Below are positions 33,596 to 42,172 of a stretch of DNA of 64,000 bases, piece by piece. The notes under the pieces were generated by a model. It was not told where the DNA came from, searched no databases, and saw only the letters and a list, made by a program, of their open reading frames with translations. How positions within the stretch are numbered: the first letter of the stretch is position 1; each line of letters opens with the position of its first letter. Source of the DNA: Bradyrhizobium sp. CCBAU 53421 (GTDB lineage: Bacteria > Pseudomonadota > Alphaproteobacteria > Rhizobiales > Xanthobacteraceae); assembly GCF_015291625.1 (NCBI RefSeq), contig NZ_CP030047.1, positions 2,790,001-2,854,000 on the forward strand, given 5' to 3'. The position numbers were made by a program, and so were the translations under genes.

Positions 33596-34813
33596 ATGAC
33601 GCGTGGAGTTCGTTTGTATCTCGTCGGCTCCCTTGTCCTTGTGTCGCTTGCTGGTTGCGGCCGCGGTCTGTTTCAGACTGCCGAGCGCGAACCGTGGCGG
33701 GCCGAGGCCGAGGCCGCTTGCCTGAAATCCGGCGCGGTCAAGGAAGGACCGGACCTCGTCCGCATCGATCCGATCTCGGGCCCCGGCGTTTGCGGCGCCG
33801 AGTTTCCGCTCAAGGTCGCCGCGCTCGGCGAAGCCAGTTCGGCTTACGGATTTGCCGACGACAGCCTGCGTCCACCGGCTTCGGTCGGCAACCAGCCGCG
33901 GTGGCCGATCAATCGGCAGCCGAGCCCGCCGCCGGCGCAGGCGCCATACTCCGAACAGGCCGTCGGCCAGCCGACCTATGGCAGCCAGCCGAACGGACCG
34001 GTGTCGCTGTCGGCGCCCGGCGTCCCGGCGCAGCAGGGCGAGATCGACCTGCCGCCGGACGGCGCGCCCGACGCAAGCGGCGAGCGACCCTATTATCCGG
34101 GCCTGCCCGGCAATCCGCAGCGCGAAGGCGCGGCCGCGCCACACTCACCTGCGCCGTATTCCCAGCAGCCGCCCGGCGCTGCACCGCCGCCGCGGCTCGG
34201 CCCGTCGGGCGGCAATCCGGTGCTGACGGTCGGTCCGGTTGCAGTGAAGCCCGCCGCAACGCTGGCGTGTCCAATCGTCTCGGTGCTGGAGCACTGGCTC
34301 GCCGATTCCGTGCAGCCGGCGGCGCAGCGCTGGTTCGGCGCGCGCGTCGTCGAGATCAAGCAGATCTCGGCCTATTCCTGCCGCGGCATGAACGGCAATT
34401 CGCACGCACATATTTCCGAGCACGCCTTCGGCAATGCGCTCGATATCGCAGCCTTCACGCTCGCCGACGGTCGCCGCATCTCGGTGAAGGATGGCTGGAA
34501 GGGACTGCCGGAAGAGCAGGGCTTCCTGCGCGATGTCCAGGCCGCTGCCTGCCAGCAATTCACCACGGTGCTGGCGCCGGGTTCCAACGTCTATCACTAC
34601 GACCACATCCATGTGGATCTGATGCGCCGGGCCAGCCGGCGGCTGATCTGCCAGCCCGCTGCCGTCTCCGGCGAAGAGGTTGCCGCGCGTGCCGGCGGCC
34701 GTAGCCCCTATGCAGCGCGCGAACCTTATGTCACAGGATCGCTTGGCGGCAGAAAGCCGGCCCCGCGGGGTAAGGCGGGGGTCAACGAAGAAGACGAATT
34801 CGCCGACGAATAG
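33596..34813 (+). CDS. Extensin-like family lipoprotein (LAS-type fold)
   Basis: A 405-residue protein. The N-terminus is a lipoprotein signal with lipobox L-A-G-Cys21. A central Pro/Gln/Gly-rich region (about 100-215) leads to the Extensin_C domain (about 225-360). That domain contains S-A-Y-S-C-R-G-M-N-G, S-E-H-A-F-G-N-A-L-D-I-A-A-F and H-Y-D-H-I-H-V-D. The H-x6-D and H-x-H pattern is the zinc-site arrangement of LAS peptidases such as MepA and VanY, so a peptidoglycan-related hydrolase activity is plausible. This is inferred from motif layout; the family is formally uncharacterised. The C-terminal tail is basic, then acidic. It fits the envelope theme of the window. Confidence 0.8.
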   Translation: MTRGVRLYLVGSLVLVSLAGCGRGLFQTAEREPWRAEAEAACLKSGAVKEGPDLVRIDPISGPGVCGAEFPLKVAALGEASSAYGFADDSLRPPASVGNQPRWPINRQPSPPPAQAPYSEQAVGQPTYGSQPNGPVSLSAPGVPAQQGEIDLPPDGAPDASGERPYYPGLPGNPQREGAAAPHSPAPYSQQPPGAAPPPRLGPSGGNPVLTVGPVAVKPAATLACPIVSVLEHWLADSVQPAAQRWFGARVVEIKQISAYSCRGMNGNSHAHISEHAFGNALDIAAFTLADGRRISVKDGWKGLPEEQGFLRDVQAAACQQFTTVLAPGSNVYHYDHIHVDLMRRASRRLICQPAAVSGEEVAARAGGRSPYAAREPYVTGSLGGRKPAPRGKAGVNEEDEFADE

Positions 34814-34923
34814 GACGCGTCTGGTACCCGTATTTTTACTGGGGATGCCGTGCAAACGGTAGCCACTATTTGCTGCATATGCTCGCGGAGCCGGCGCACC
34901 CGGCTGATTTCTGGGGGATAGCT

Positions 34924-35307
34924 TTGCAAGACGTGCCGATCATTCTCGTCATCGAAGACGATCGTGATCTTCAGATGATGGTAGAGGACGCCCTGAGGGA
35001 CGGCGGCTATGAGCCGGCGATCGCAGGCTCGGGCGAGGAAGCCCTGACGCTGCTGAAGGCGTTCCGCACCAAATACAGTGCACTGGTCACCGACATCCGC
35101 CTGCTCGGCCGGCTCGACGGCTGGCGTGTGGCGCGCGGCGCCCGCGAGATCGATCCGTCTTTCCCGGTGCTCTACATCACCGGCGGCGGCGGCGACGAAT
35201 GGCCGACCCGGGGCGTGCCGGACAGCGTGCTGCTCAACAAGCCGTTCTCGCCCGACGAGCTGGTCGCGGCCGTGACCAAGCTGCTCAAGAACGGCGCGCC
35301 GGCTTGA
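34924..35307 (+). CDS. Single-domain response regulator (receiver only)
   Basis: A 127-residue CheY-like receiver domain. Numbered from a TTG start at 34924, it has the acidic pair Asp12-Asp13, the phospho-acceptor Asp57 (L-V-T-D-I-R), Thr in L-Y-I-T-G-G and Lys in L-N-K-P-F-S-P-D-E. The TTG start is supported by GGGGGATA four to five bases upstream and by the canonical position of Asp57; upstream in-frame starts (ATG 34879) lack a ribosome site. There is no output domain and no kinase gene nearby. Receiver-only proteins often act as phosphate relays or feedback elements. It follows the extensin-like gene by about 110 bases. Confidence 0.82.
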   Translation: MQDVPIILVIEDDRDLQMMVEDALRDGGYEPAIAGSGEEALTLLKAFRTKYSALVTDIRLLGRLDGWRVARGAREIDPSFPVLYITGGGGDEWPTRGVPDSVLLNKPFSPDELVAAVTKLLKNGAPA

Positions 35308-35447
35308 CGGCGGTTTCGAGCAGCCCGCCGCGTGTGGTGGGCCGTTGGCGGCAGGCGATTATTCCGTCTTTATAAAATCTCGAAGCAGACCTGCTCGAAT
35401 TCCTACGCCCTCACACGCATCTTCGCCGCAACAGCCGGAGGACGAAG

Positions 35448-35642
35448 ATGACGACATATCGCGCCTATATCGTCGGACCGCACAGCCGATCCATCGGCGT
35501 GGTCAACATGGATTGCGTCGATGACGATCAGGCCGTCATATCGGCGGGCCGTCTTGTCGACCGCCATGACATCGAACTGTGGCAGATGGACCGCCCGGTC
35601 GCGAGGTTCGACGCCGGTTCGAAGCAGGTGTTCCGGAAGTAG
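35448..35642 (+). CDS. Small hypothetical protein, 64 aa
   Basis: A 64-residue soluble protein beginning M-T-T-Y-R-A-Y-I-V-G-P with W-Q-M-D-R-P-V-A-R-F near the end. GGAGGACGAAG precedes the ATG, an excellent ribosome site. The beta-strand-like opening and composition resemble small proteins that occur in many copies in Bradyrhizobium, but no function is known to me. Confidence 0.65.
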   Translation: MTTYRAYIVGPHSRSIGVVNMDCVDDDQAVISAGRLVDRHDIELWQMDRPVARFDAGSKQVFRK

Positions 35643-35733
35643 TGCGACATTGCGCGGTAGACCTGCTGTCGCGCCGCGCGATCCCTGATAAAAGAGCTTT
35701 CACCAGGTTCGTCATCAACAGGGATGCCAGGTC

Positions 35734-36438
35734 ATGGCTTTGGAGAAGGTCGCACTCGTCACCGCAGGCGGCAGCGGCATGGGAGCGGCCGCGGCGCGGC
35801 GGCTTGCCGCAGACGGATTTCGCGTTGCGATCCTGTCGTCGTCAGGCAAGGGCGAAGCTCTCGCGGCCGAGCTCGGCGGCGTCGGCTTCACCGGCTCGAA
35901 CCGTTCGAACGATGATCTGAAGCGCGCCGTCGACGGCGTGATGGCGCGCTGGGGCCGCATCGATGCGCTGGTCAACAGCGCCGGCCACGGCCCGCGCGCG
36001 CCGGTGCTCGAATTGACCGATGAGCAGTGGCACACCGGTCTCGACGTCTACCTGATGAATGTGATCCGCCCGGTGCGTCTGGTTGCGCCTCACATGCAGG
36101 CGCAGAAGTCGGGGGCGATCGTCAACATCTCCACCGCCTGGGCCTTCGAGCCGAGCGCGATGTTTCCGACCTCTGCGGTGTTCCGCGCCGGGCTCGCCGC
36201 GTTTACCAAACTGTTCACCGACAGCTACGCGGCCGACAATGTCCGCATGAACAACGTGCTGCCGGGCTGGATCGACAGCCTGCCGGGAACCGATGAGCGC
36301 CGCGATAGCGTGCCGATGAAGCGCTACGGCAAGGCGGAGGAGATCGCGGCGACCATCGCCTTCCTCGTCTCCGACGGCGCCGGCTACATCACCGGCCAGA
36401 ACATCCGCGTCGATGGCGGCCTGATGCGGTCGATCTGA
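35734..36438 (+). CDS. Short-chain dehydrogenase/reductase-like protein lacking catalytic Tyr/Lys
   Basis: A 234-residue SDR fold. The nucleotide motif is present as T-A-G-G-S-G-M-G (residues 10-17), N-S-A-G follows at 81-84, and G-W-I-D plus the ending Y-I-T-G-Q-N-I-R-V-D-G-G are typical of classical SDRs. At the active site the usual Y-x-x-x-K becomes Ser147-A-V-F-Arg151, and the preceding Ser position reads S-Thr134. Both key residues are thus replaced, so normal oxidoreductase chemistry is doubtful; a binding, scaffold or altered catalytic role is possible. The frame is intact and otherwise well conserved, arguing against simple decay. Confidence 0.82.
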   Translation: MALEKVALVTAGGSGMGAAAARRLAADGFRVAILSSSGKGEALAAELGGVGFTGSNRSNDDLKRAVDGVMARWGRIDALVNSAGHGPRAPVLELTDEQWHTGLDVYLMNVIRPVRLVAPHMQAQKSGAIVNISTAWAFEPSAMFPTSAVFRAGLAAFTKLFTDSYAADNVRMNNVLPGWIDSLPGTDERRDSVPMKRYGKAEEIAATIAFLVSDGAGYITGQNIRVDGGLMRSI

Positions 36439-36560
36439 GGCTTTCACACTCGCCCCAGTTGGCGTTAACGACGCTGGGTGATTTCCCGCCTGAGCGAAAT
36501 CGCTTCGAAGTTTGTTAAAATCTGCTGGGTACCTCCGGGCATAGCAATCCGGAGAAAGAT

Positions 36561-37442
36561 ATGGGTAAGCGGGCCAAACGTGGAAAGACAGAAGCGCTCG
36601 CATTACCGGTGACCGGAAGAGTGGCTGTTGGCGTCGTGGCCGCTGCCGCTTTGGGGTACGGCTTGCTGTCTCGCCCGGCGAACGTTCAACCGATACGCAA
36701 GCCGTCCGCGCAGCAAGCCCTGGCACCGTCAACGCCAGCTCACATATCAACTCCAGTTCGTGTATCAGCGTCGGCGCCGGCTCCAATCTCGGCCCCAGCT
36801 CCGGCTCCAGTCTCGGCGCCTGCGCCTCTGGTCGAACCGCCCAAAGCCGCTGATGGTCCCGGAAAATTTGTTCGGCAGGCGGTTGACTACGCCAGTCACC
36901 AGCCGCCGGGCACCGTCATCATCGATACCGGAAACACATTCCTTTATCTCGTCCTGAACGACAGCCAGGCGATGCGCTACGGCATCGGTGTTGGCCGCGA
37001 AGGTTTCACATGGTCCGGTGAACAGACCGTGGCCCGCAAGACAGAATGGCCGGATTGGCGCCCGCCTGCGGATATGCTTTTGCGTCAGCCTTATCTGCCG
37101 CGGTTCATGGCAGGCGGCCCCACCAATCCGCTCGGCGCTCGGGCGATGTATCTGGGCGATACCGAATATAGAATTCACGGCACCAACAAGCCCGATACGA
37201 TCGGCAAGCGGGTTTCGTCCGGCTGCATCCGGCTGACCAACGACGACATCGTGGATCTTTATGCGCGGGTGAAAGTCGGAGCGAAGGTGATCGTGCTTCC
37301 GTCAACCTCCGCGCATCGACCATCCCAGGCGGCGCCCGACGCCGCCCTCCGATCGCCGGACCCGGCATCGCCGTCGAACCGGCCCTCGGCAACGAATGCC
37401 CAAATGCCGTCATCCGGACCGAAGATCGCCGAGGTCCAGTAA
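36561..37442 (+). CDS. L,D-transpeptidase (YkuD domain), second paralogue
   Basis: A 293-residue enzyme. A cytoplasmic basic N-terminus and one hydrophobic helix (about 20-37) act as a membrane anchor or signal. A Ser/Ala/Pro-repeat stalk (about 55-95) follows, then the YkuD domain (about 115-240) with His206-Gly and S-S-G-Cys222-I-R-L intact. A Pro/Ser-rich tail follows. The catalytic domain is very close to that at 11690-12379, while stalk and tail differ, so the two likely act at different sites. CGGAGAAAG lies just before the ATG. The gene is monocistronic. Confidence 0.9.
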   Translation: MGKRAKRGKTEALALPVTGRVAVGVVAAAALGYGLLSRPANVQPIRKPSAQQALAPSTPAHISTPVRVSASAPAPISAPAPAPVSAPAPLVEPPKAADGPGKFVRQAVDYASHQPPGTVIIDTGNTFLYLVLNDSQAMRYGIGVGREGFTWSGEQTVARKTEWPDWRPPADMLLRQPYLPRFMAGGPTNPLGARAMYLGDTEYRIHGTNKPDTIGKRVSSGCIRLTNDDIVDLYARVKVGAKVIVLPSTSAHRPSQAAPDAALRSPDPASPSNRPSATNAQMPSSGPKIAEVQ

Positions 37443-37634
37443 TTCAGTTTCTCTTTCCTTAGTCTGCAACCGAGGACAAGCAGAGCGACAAGCCACTTGC
37501 GTCTACGCGCTGCGCGTCGCGCTCCAGACTGCACGCGTCACAATTGCGGCGACCTCAGATTGCGTTTGTCGTGATGACAAACTGAAAGCCCAGGGCTAGC
37601 CTTCCGTCAAATCAAAACATACGGGAGGAATGGC

Positions 37635-40307
37635 ATGCCAGACGCAGCAGTTGCAGCACGCGCTTCGGACTCCACCCACGGCGGAACCACCCAGCAAGTC
37701 GACGTCGTAGTCGTCGGCGCCGGTTTCGCCGGTCTCTATCTGCTGCATCGATTGCGCAAGGCGGGCTTCTCGGCGGTTGCGCTCGAAGAGGGCGCTGATG
37801 TCGGCGGCACCTGGTACTGGAACCGGTATCCGGGCGCGCGTTGCGACATCCAGACCATCGACTACAGCTACACCTTCGATCCCGAGCTCGATCAGGCCTG
37901 GACCTGGTCGGAGAAATACGCGACCCAGCCGGAGATCCTGCGCTATCTCGGCTTCGTCGCCGATCGCTACGACCTTCGTCGCGACATCAGGTTCGGCACC
38001 AAAGTCACGCAGGCGACCTGGGATGATGCGACTTCGCGCTGGCTGATCTCGACCAACAACGGCGCCAAGGTCTCGTGCCGCTACTACATCATGGCGACCG
38101 GCTGCCTGTCGTCGCCGAAGCCGCCGGAGATCGACGGCGTCAAGGACTTCAAGGGCGAGATCTATTTCACCGGCCGTTGGCCGCACCAGGGCGTCGATCT
38201 CAAGGGCAAGCGCGTCGCCGTGATCGGCACTGGATCGTCGGGCATCCAGTCGATCCCGCTGATCGCCGAGCAGGCCGCGCAACTCACCGTGTTCCAGCGC
38301 ACGCCGAACTTCGCATTGCCCGCCGGCAACGGTCCGGCGCCGGAAGATCGCAAGACGTTTTTCGAGAGCGACCGCGCGGCCTATCGCGACCAGGCGCGCT
38401 GGTCGATGGCCGGTGTGCCGTATCCGCAGCAGACCGTGGTGAGCTGGCAGTTGAGCGACGCCGAGCGCCGCGAGCGATTCGAGAAGGCATGGGCGGCGGG
38501 CGATCTCGTCCACATCCTGACCCAGCTCTGGGCCGATCAGGCCGTCGATGTCGACGGCAACAGGCTGGTCGCCGATTTGATCCGCGAGAAGATCGGCGCC
38601 GTGGTCAAGGATCCGGAGACGGCGGCGGCGCTCGCCCCGCACGATCATCCGTTCGGCGCCAAGCGGCCCTGCCTCGATACCAATTACTACGCGACCTACA
38701 ACCGGCCGAACGTCACGCTGGTCAATCTGCGGCAGGAGTCGATCAAGGCGATCACCGCCAGCGGCATCTCGACCAGCGGGCGCAGCTTCGACGTCGACGT
38801 CATCGTGTTTGCCACCGGCTTCGACGCGATGACCGGCGCGATCATGGCGGTACATCCGATCTCCGGCCGCGGCGGCAAGTCGCTGTCGGACGTCTGGGCG
38901 CACGGACCGCAGACCTATCTCGGCGTCACCGTCGCGGGCTTCCCCAATCTGTTCATGATCACCGGTCCCGGCAGCCCGTCGGTGCTGTCGAACATGGCGG
39001 TCTCGATCGAGCAGCATGTCGACTGGGTGGTCGACCGCATCGCCGCGCTGCGCGACGCCGGCTTCACCACGATGGAAGCAACCGAGACCGCACAGGCCGG
39101 CTGGGAACGCCACATGGCCGACTGCGCGACGCTGACGCTGCACCGGCTCGCCAACACCTGGTACACGGGCGCCAACGTGCCCGGCAAGCCGCAGGGCGTG
39201 ATGCCCTATACCGGCGGCGTCGGTCCCTATCGCAGCATCTGCAATGAGGTGGTCGGCCGCGGCATGCTCGGCTTCAAGCTCACTGGTCCCGGCGTTGCCG
39301 AGCAGTGCAATGACGGCGAGGTGGTGCGTTTGCAGCCGGATGTGCGGCTGGTGCTCGGCATGCTGGCAGAGATGAACCTGCCGCCGATCGAGACGATGGG
39401 CGCGCAGGGCGCACGCGACTTCCTGACCGAGTTCAACAAGGGCCGTCCTTTCGGCCGGCCGGTCGGCGAGGTCGGCAGCGGCGTGCTGCAGGGCGCGGAT
39501 GGTCCGCTGCCATACAAGCTGTATCGCCCGGCGACGCCGGGGCCGCACCCGATCGTGGTGTATTTCCACGGTGGCGGCTGGGTGCTCGGCGACGAGCTGT
39601 CGGACGATCCGTTCTGCCGCGATCTGTGCCGCCGCACCGGCATGATCATCGTCAGCGTCGGCTATCGCCACGCGCCGGAGCATCGCTTCCCGGCGGCGGC
39701 CGAGGACGGCTATGCGGCGACGCGCTGGATCGCAGCCCACACTGCCGAGCTCGGCGGCAGGGGAGGGCCGGTGCTGGTCGCGGGATGGAGCGCCGGCGGC
39801 AACATCGCGGCGGTGACCTGCCAGCTCGCGCGCGATCGCGGCGGGCCCGAGATCGCAGGCCAGCTCCTGATCTGCCCGGTCACCGATTCCTCGTTCGATC
39901 GGCAGTCCTATGTCGACAATGCGGCCGGCTACTTCCTGACCCGCGGGTTGATGTTCTGGTTCTGGGACCTGTACTGCTCGCCGGCCGACCGCACCGATCC
40001 GCGCGTCGCGCCGCTGCGCGGCAAGCTCGAAGGCCTGCCGCCGGCGTTCATCGCGACCGCAGAGTTCGATCCGCTGCGCGACGAGGGCAATGCCTATGGC
40101 GACGCCCTCGCGAAAGCCGGCGTCAAGGTCGAGCAGCTCAAGGGCAATGGCCACTTCCACTCGTCGTTCGTGATGGTCGACGTCATCATCACGGCCGTCG
40201 CCGGCCGCGCGAAGATGGCGAAGGCACTAAGGCGTTTCGCCGGATTGCCAGAGGAGCTGGAGCAGGACAACGTCGCCGCGCCGCAGGTCAACGCCGCGGC
40301 GAATTAG
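37635..40307 (+). CDS. Baeyer-Villiger-type flavin monooxygenase fused to alpha/beta hydrolase
   Basis: An 890-residue two-domain enzyme. Residues 1-550 form a flavoprotein monooxygenase with FAD motif V-V-G-A-G-F-A-G, the typical [14 protein letters not shown], and NADPH motif V-I-G-T-G-S-S-G. The Baeyer-Villiger fingerprint region is Phe172-K-Gly174-E-I-Y-Phe178-T-G-R-Trp182-Pro; the usual His is Phe178. Residues about 590-870 are a hormone-sensitive-lipase-type hydrolase with His645-G-G-G-W, G-W-Ser719-A-G-G, Asp812 and His840. A Baeyer-Villiger enzyme turns a ketone into an ester and an esterase splits it, so the fusion could complete ketone cleavage in one protein. The substrate is unknown. 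GGAGG precedes the ATG. Confidence 0.88.
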   Translation: MPDAAVAARASDSTHGGTTQQVDVVVVGAGFAGLYLLHRLRKAGFSAVALEEGADVGGTWYWNRYPGARCDIQTIDYSYTFDPELDQAWTWSEKYATQPEILRYLGFVADRYDLRRDIRFGTKVTQATWDDATSRWLISTNNGAKVSCRYYIMATGCLSSPKPPEIDGVKDFKGEIYFTGRWPHQGVDLKGKRVAVIGTGSSGIQSIPLIAEQAAQLTVFQRTPNFALPAGNGPAPEDRKTFFESDRAAYRDQARWSMAGVPYPQQTVVSWQLSDAERRERFEKAWAAGDLVHILTQLWADQAVDVDGNRLVADLIREKIGAVVKDPETAAALAPHDHPFGAKRPCLDTNYYATYNRPNVTLVNLRQESIKAITASGISTSGRSFDVDVIVFATGFDAMTGAIMAVHPISGRGGKSLSDVWAHGPQTYLGVTVAGFPNLFMITGPGSPSVLSNMAVSIEQHVDWVVDRIAALRDAGFTTMEATETAQAGWERHMADCATLTLHRLANTWYTGANVPGKPQGVMPYTGGVGPYRSICNEVVGRGMLGFKLTGPGVAEQCNDGEVVRLQPDVRLVLGMLAEMNLPPIETMGAQGARDFLTEFNKGRPFGRPVGEVGSGVLQGADGPLPYKLYRPATPGPHPIVVYFHGGGWVLGDELSDDPFCRDLCRRTGMIIVSVGYRHAPEHRFPAAAEDGYAATRWIAAHTAELGGRGGPVLVAGWSAGGNIAAVTCQLARDRGGPEIAGQLLICPVTDSSFDRQSYVDNAAGYFLTRGLMFWFWDLYCSPADRTDPRVAPLRGKLEGLPPAFIATAEFDPLRDEGNAYGDALAKAGVKVEQLKGNGHFHSSFVMVDVIITAVAGRAKMAKALRRFAGLPEELEQDNVAAPQVNAAAN

Positions 40308-40312
40308 GGCAC

Positions 40313-40408
40313 GATCCGGAAAAGTGCGAAGCGGTTTTCCGAAGGGATCATGCTTAAACAGCGAGCTAAAGCGCGATGACGTTTCAACCTGATCTCATCG
40401 CGCTTTAG
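40313..40408. repeat. Dispersed intergenic palindromes
   Basis: A copy of the GATCCGGAAAA-GTGCGAAGCGG-TTTTCC family (40313-40366) is followed by a second hairpin with arms AAAGCGCGATGA and TCATCGCGCTTT (about 40371-40408). It lies downstream of the monooxygenase-hydrolase gene and may also act in termination. Confidence 0.7.
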
Positions 40409-40486
40409 CCGCGCAAATCCCCGCGGCTTGCCCGCGGGATTTCGCACGACGCCGAGCCCGGAGCTCCGATTCAATCAGAACCGGCT

Positions 40487-40780
40487 CTAGAGAAAGGCGA
40501 GGTGCTCCACCTTGTTCACGACGTCGTCGAGCGTCTGCTTGGTGGCCGCAGTATCGCCGCCGGCCATGAACACCTGCCAGAACTGCCGATCGACATTGTG
40601 CAGATGCAGGATGGACACGCGGACGCCGTTCTTGTTGCCGGCGACCTCCGACTGCGTATTGACGACGTCGGTGAAGCCGTTCTGCTTCAGCGTGTTGGCG
40701 ACGACGCCCTTGAGCTCGCCGATATTGGCGAGCGCCTCGCTGAGGCCCATGCTGCGAAAGTTGAAAAACAGGAACGCCAT
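40487..40780 (-). CDS. Small hypothetical protein, 97 aa
   Basis: A 97-residue soluble protein starting M-A-F-L-F-F-N-F-R-S-M-G-L-S-E-A-L. It has a helical first half, then a strand-rich stretch V-R-V-S-I-L-H-L-H-N-V and W-Q-V-F-M-A-G-G-D. GGAGGTGTC lies just before the ATG at 40780, which decides this start over the much longer open frame upstream. No family is recognised. It is divergent from nothing obvious and lies between the large fused oxygenase gene and a GNAT gene. Confidence 0.65.
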   Translation of the reverse strand: MAFLFFNFRSMGLSEALANIGELKGVVANTLKQNGFTDVVNTQSEVAGNKNGVRVSILHLHNVDRQFWQVFMAGGDTAATKQTLDDVVNKVEHLAFL

Positions 40781-40942
40781 GTGACACCTCCATCTGTTGC
40801 GGACGAGCGCAGCGCGCGGAAGTGCGCTGGACTGGCTCTCCCGATCAACCAGAGGTATACTTCTCTGTTGAATAATCGCGTTATGAGCCGTTTCACAGGA
40901 ACCGCGTCCGCGATTATGCGGCATTTGAACGCAGAGGTTTAT

Positions 40943-41785
40943 CTAGCCGAGCTCGAACGTGGTGACGCCGAATACGCGATCGACCCGCAATCGCGGGATC
41001 GCGCCGGTGTACATCCGCGCGGTCTCGAACACCGGCGCAAGCCCGAGGCCTTGCGCCAGCGCGACGGCATCGCGGTTGACCGCGGGGACATCGAGGAAGA
41101 TGTCGCCGCCGCCTGCGCTCGCGAGCAATGCGGACAGGATAGCCTCGGCGCCGGCGCGGTCGTCGGCAACCAGCGGACCGATCTTGCGGCCGCTGCGGCA
41201 TGGTCGGATCACGCCCCAGGCGGCCAGTCTGCCGTCGCGGATCAGCGCGCGTCCGATATGTCCCGGCGTATTGATCCAGGCACGCAGGAAGGCCGGGCGC
41301 GGCGCGGGAAACACCGTGGCGTCATCGGCTTCGATCACAGCCATCGGCAGATCGGCCAGCGCGACGACCCCGGTATTCGGCGCGGCCGGTGCGGCGACGG
41401 TGCCGCCGTAGCGTACATTGGCGTAAGCGAGCGCGAAGCCGGACTTTTGGTAGTTCGCCTGCTGCGCCACCACGCCATCGAGCCCGATCACGCGCGGATG
41501 CGCATGCGCGATGGCCGCATTCCAGATCTTCAGGCCGTAGCCGCGGCCGCGCAGATCCGGGCGTACGATGTAGAAGCCGAGGAAAGAAAATTGCGCGCCG
41601 TAGTTGACGCAAGAGATCACCGCTGCCGGTTCTCCATCAAGCTCGCCAATGAAGAACCCCTGCGGGTCCTCGACGGCAAAGCAAGGCGCATCGGTGAGGC
41701 CGGGATTCCATCCCTCCGCCGCTGCCCAGTCCACCGCAAGCGCGATCTCGTCCGGCCGCATATGTCGGATGTTGAGATCGCTCAT
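40943..41785 (-). CDS. GNAT-family N-acetyltransferase
   Basis: A 280-residue protein. The N-terminal half (about 1-130) is a GNAT domain with the acetyl-CoA motif R-P-D-L-R-G-R-G-Y-G-L-K-I-W. The second half (about 145-280) is of the Acetyltransf_18/YitI-like type, with F-L-R-A-W-I-N-T-P-G-H and M-Y-T-G. Such two-part GNAT proteins acetylate small amines or are uncharacterised. The start at 41785 gives M-S-D-L-N-I-R-H-M-R-P-D-E, the usual GNAT opening. Confidence 0.85.
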   Translation of the reverse strand: MSDLNIRHMRPDEIALAVDWAAAEGWNPGLTDAPCFAVEDPQGFFIGELDGEPAAVISCVNYGAQFSFLGFYIVRPDLRGRGYGLKIWNAAIAHAHPRVIGLDGVVAQQANYQKSGFALAYANVRYGGTVAAPAAPNTGVVALADLPMAVIEADDATVFPAPRPAFLRAWINTPGHIGRALIRDGRLAAWGVIRPCRSGRKIGPLVADDRAGAEAILSALLASAGGGDIFLDVPAVNRDAVALAQGLGLAPVFETARMYTGAIPRLRVDRVFGVTTFELG

Positions 41786-42172
41786 CGACGATGATCCCGT
41801 GTGAGATGATCCCGTGTGATTGGAGTCACGGATCGCGCCTCCCTGTCCGTGACGATCACACTACTCTCACAGAATGAAACTGCCCACAGAACCCGGCCTG
41901 ACACGCACAAAATTTTCGACGAATTCATATAACAATTTATGGTTTTGTCATATTCAGAAACACGTTTGACTTGTAGTTGCCACAAGCTTAACAATCTCGC
42001 GCGCCGCCGCAGATTTCAGGTGCGGCGCTCGTGAATCCCGGATCCAGCGGCCTTCGCGTCGCAAATCTCGAAATCGGAATCACCCTCAGCAGAAAGGATT
42101 GCAGCGCACGTCAGCAAGACAACTGAACGGAATTGGGGACGTTTTTCATTTCACCCAAGACGGAGTTTTTCC
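41786..42172. other. AT-rich control region before the RTX protease gene
   Basis: This 390-base gap is much richer in A and T than the rest of the window, especially at 41900-41995. It carries a sigma-70-like promoter (annotated separately) reading to the right. After the promoter, about 170 bases of untranslated leader precede the protease ATG. No small gene is convincing. Confidence 0.55.
41966..41994 (+). promoter_or_regulatory. Sigma-70-like promoter for RTX protease gene
   Basis: TTGACT (41966-41971), a 17-base spacer and TAACAA (41989-41994) match housekeeping promoter geometry in an AT-rich setting. Transcription would start near 42001, leaving a leader of about 170 bases. Confidence 0.5.

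Noticed and set aside
37596..40160. An 854-codon minus-strand frame
   Set aside because: Antisense shadow of the monooxygenase-hydrolase fusion, whose motifs and ribosome site are clear on the plus strand.
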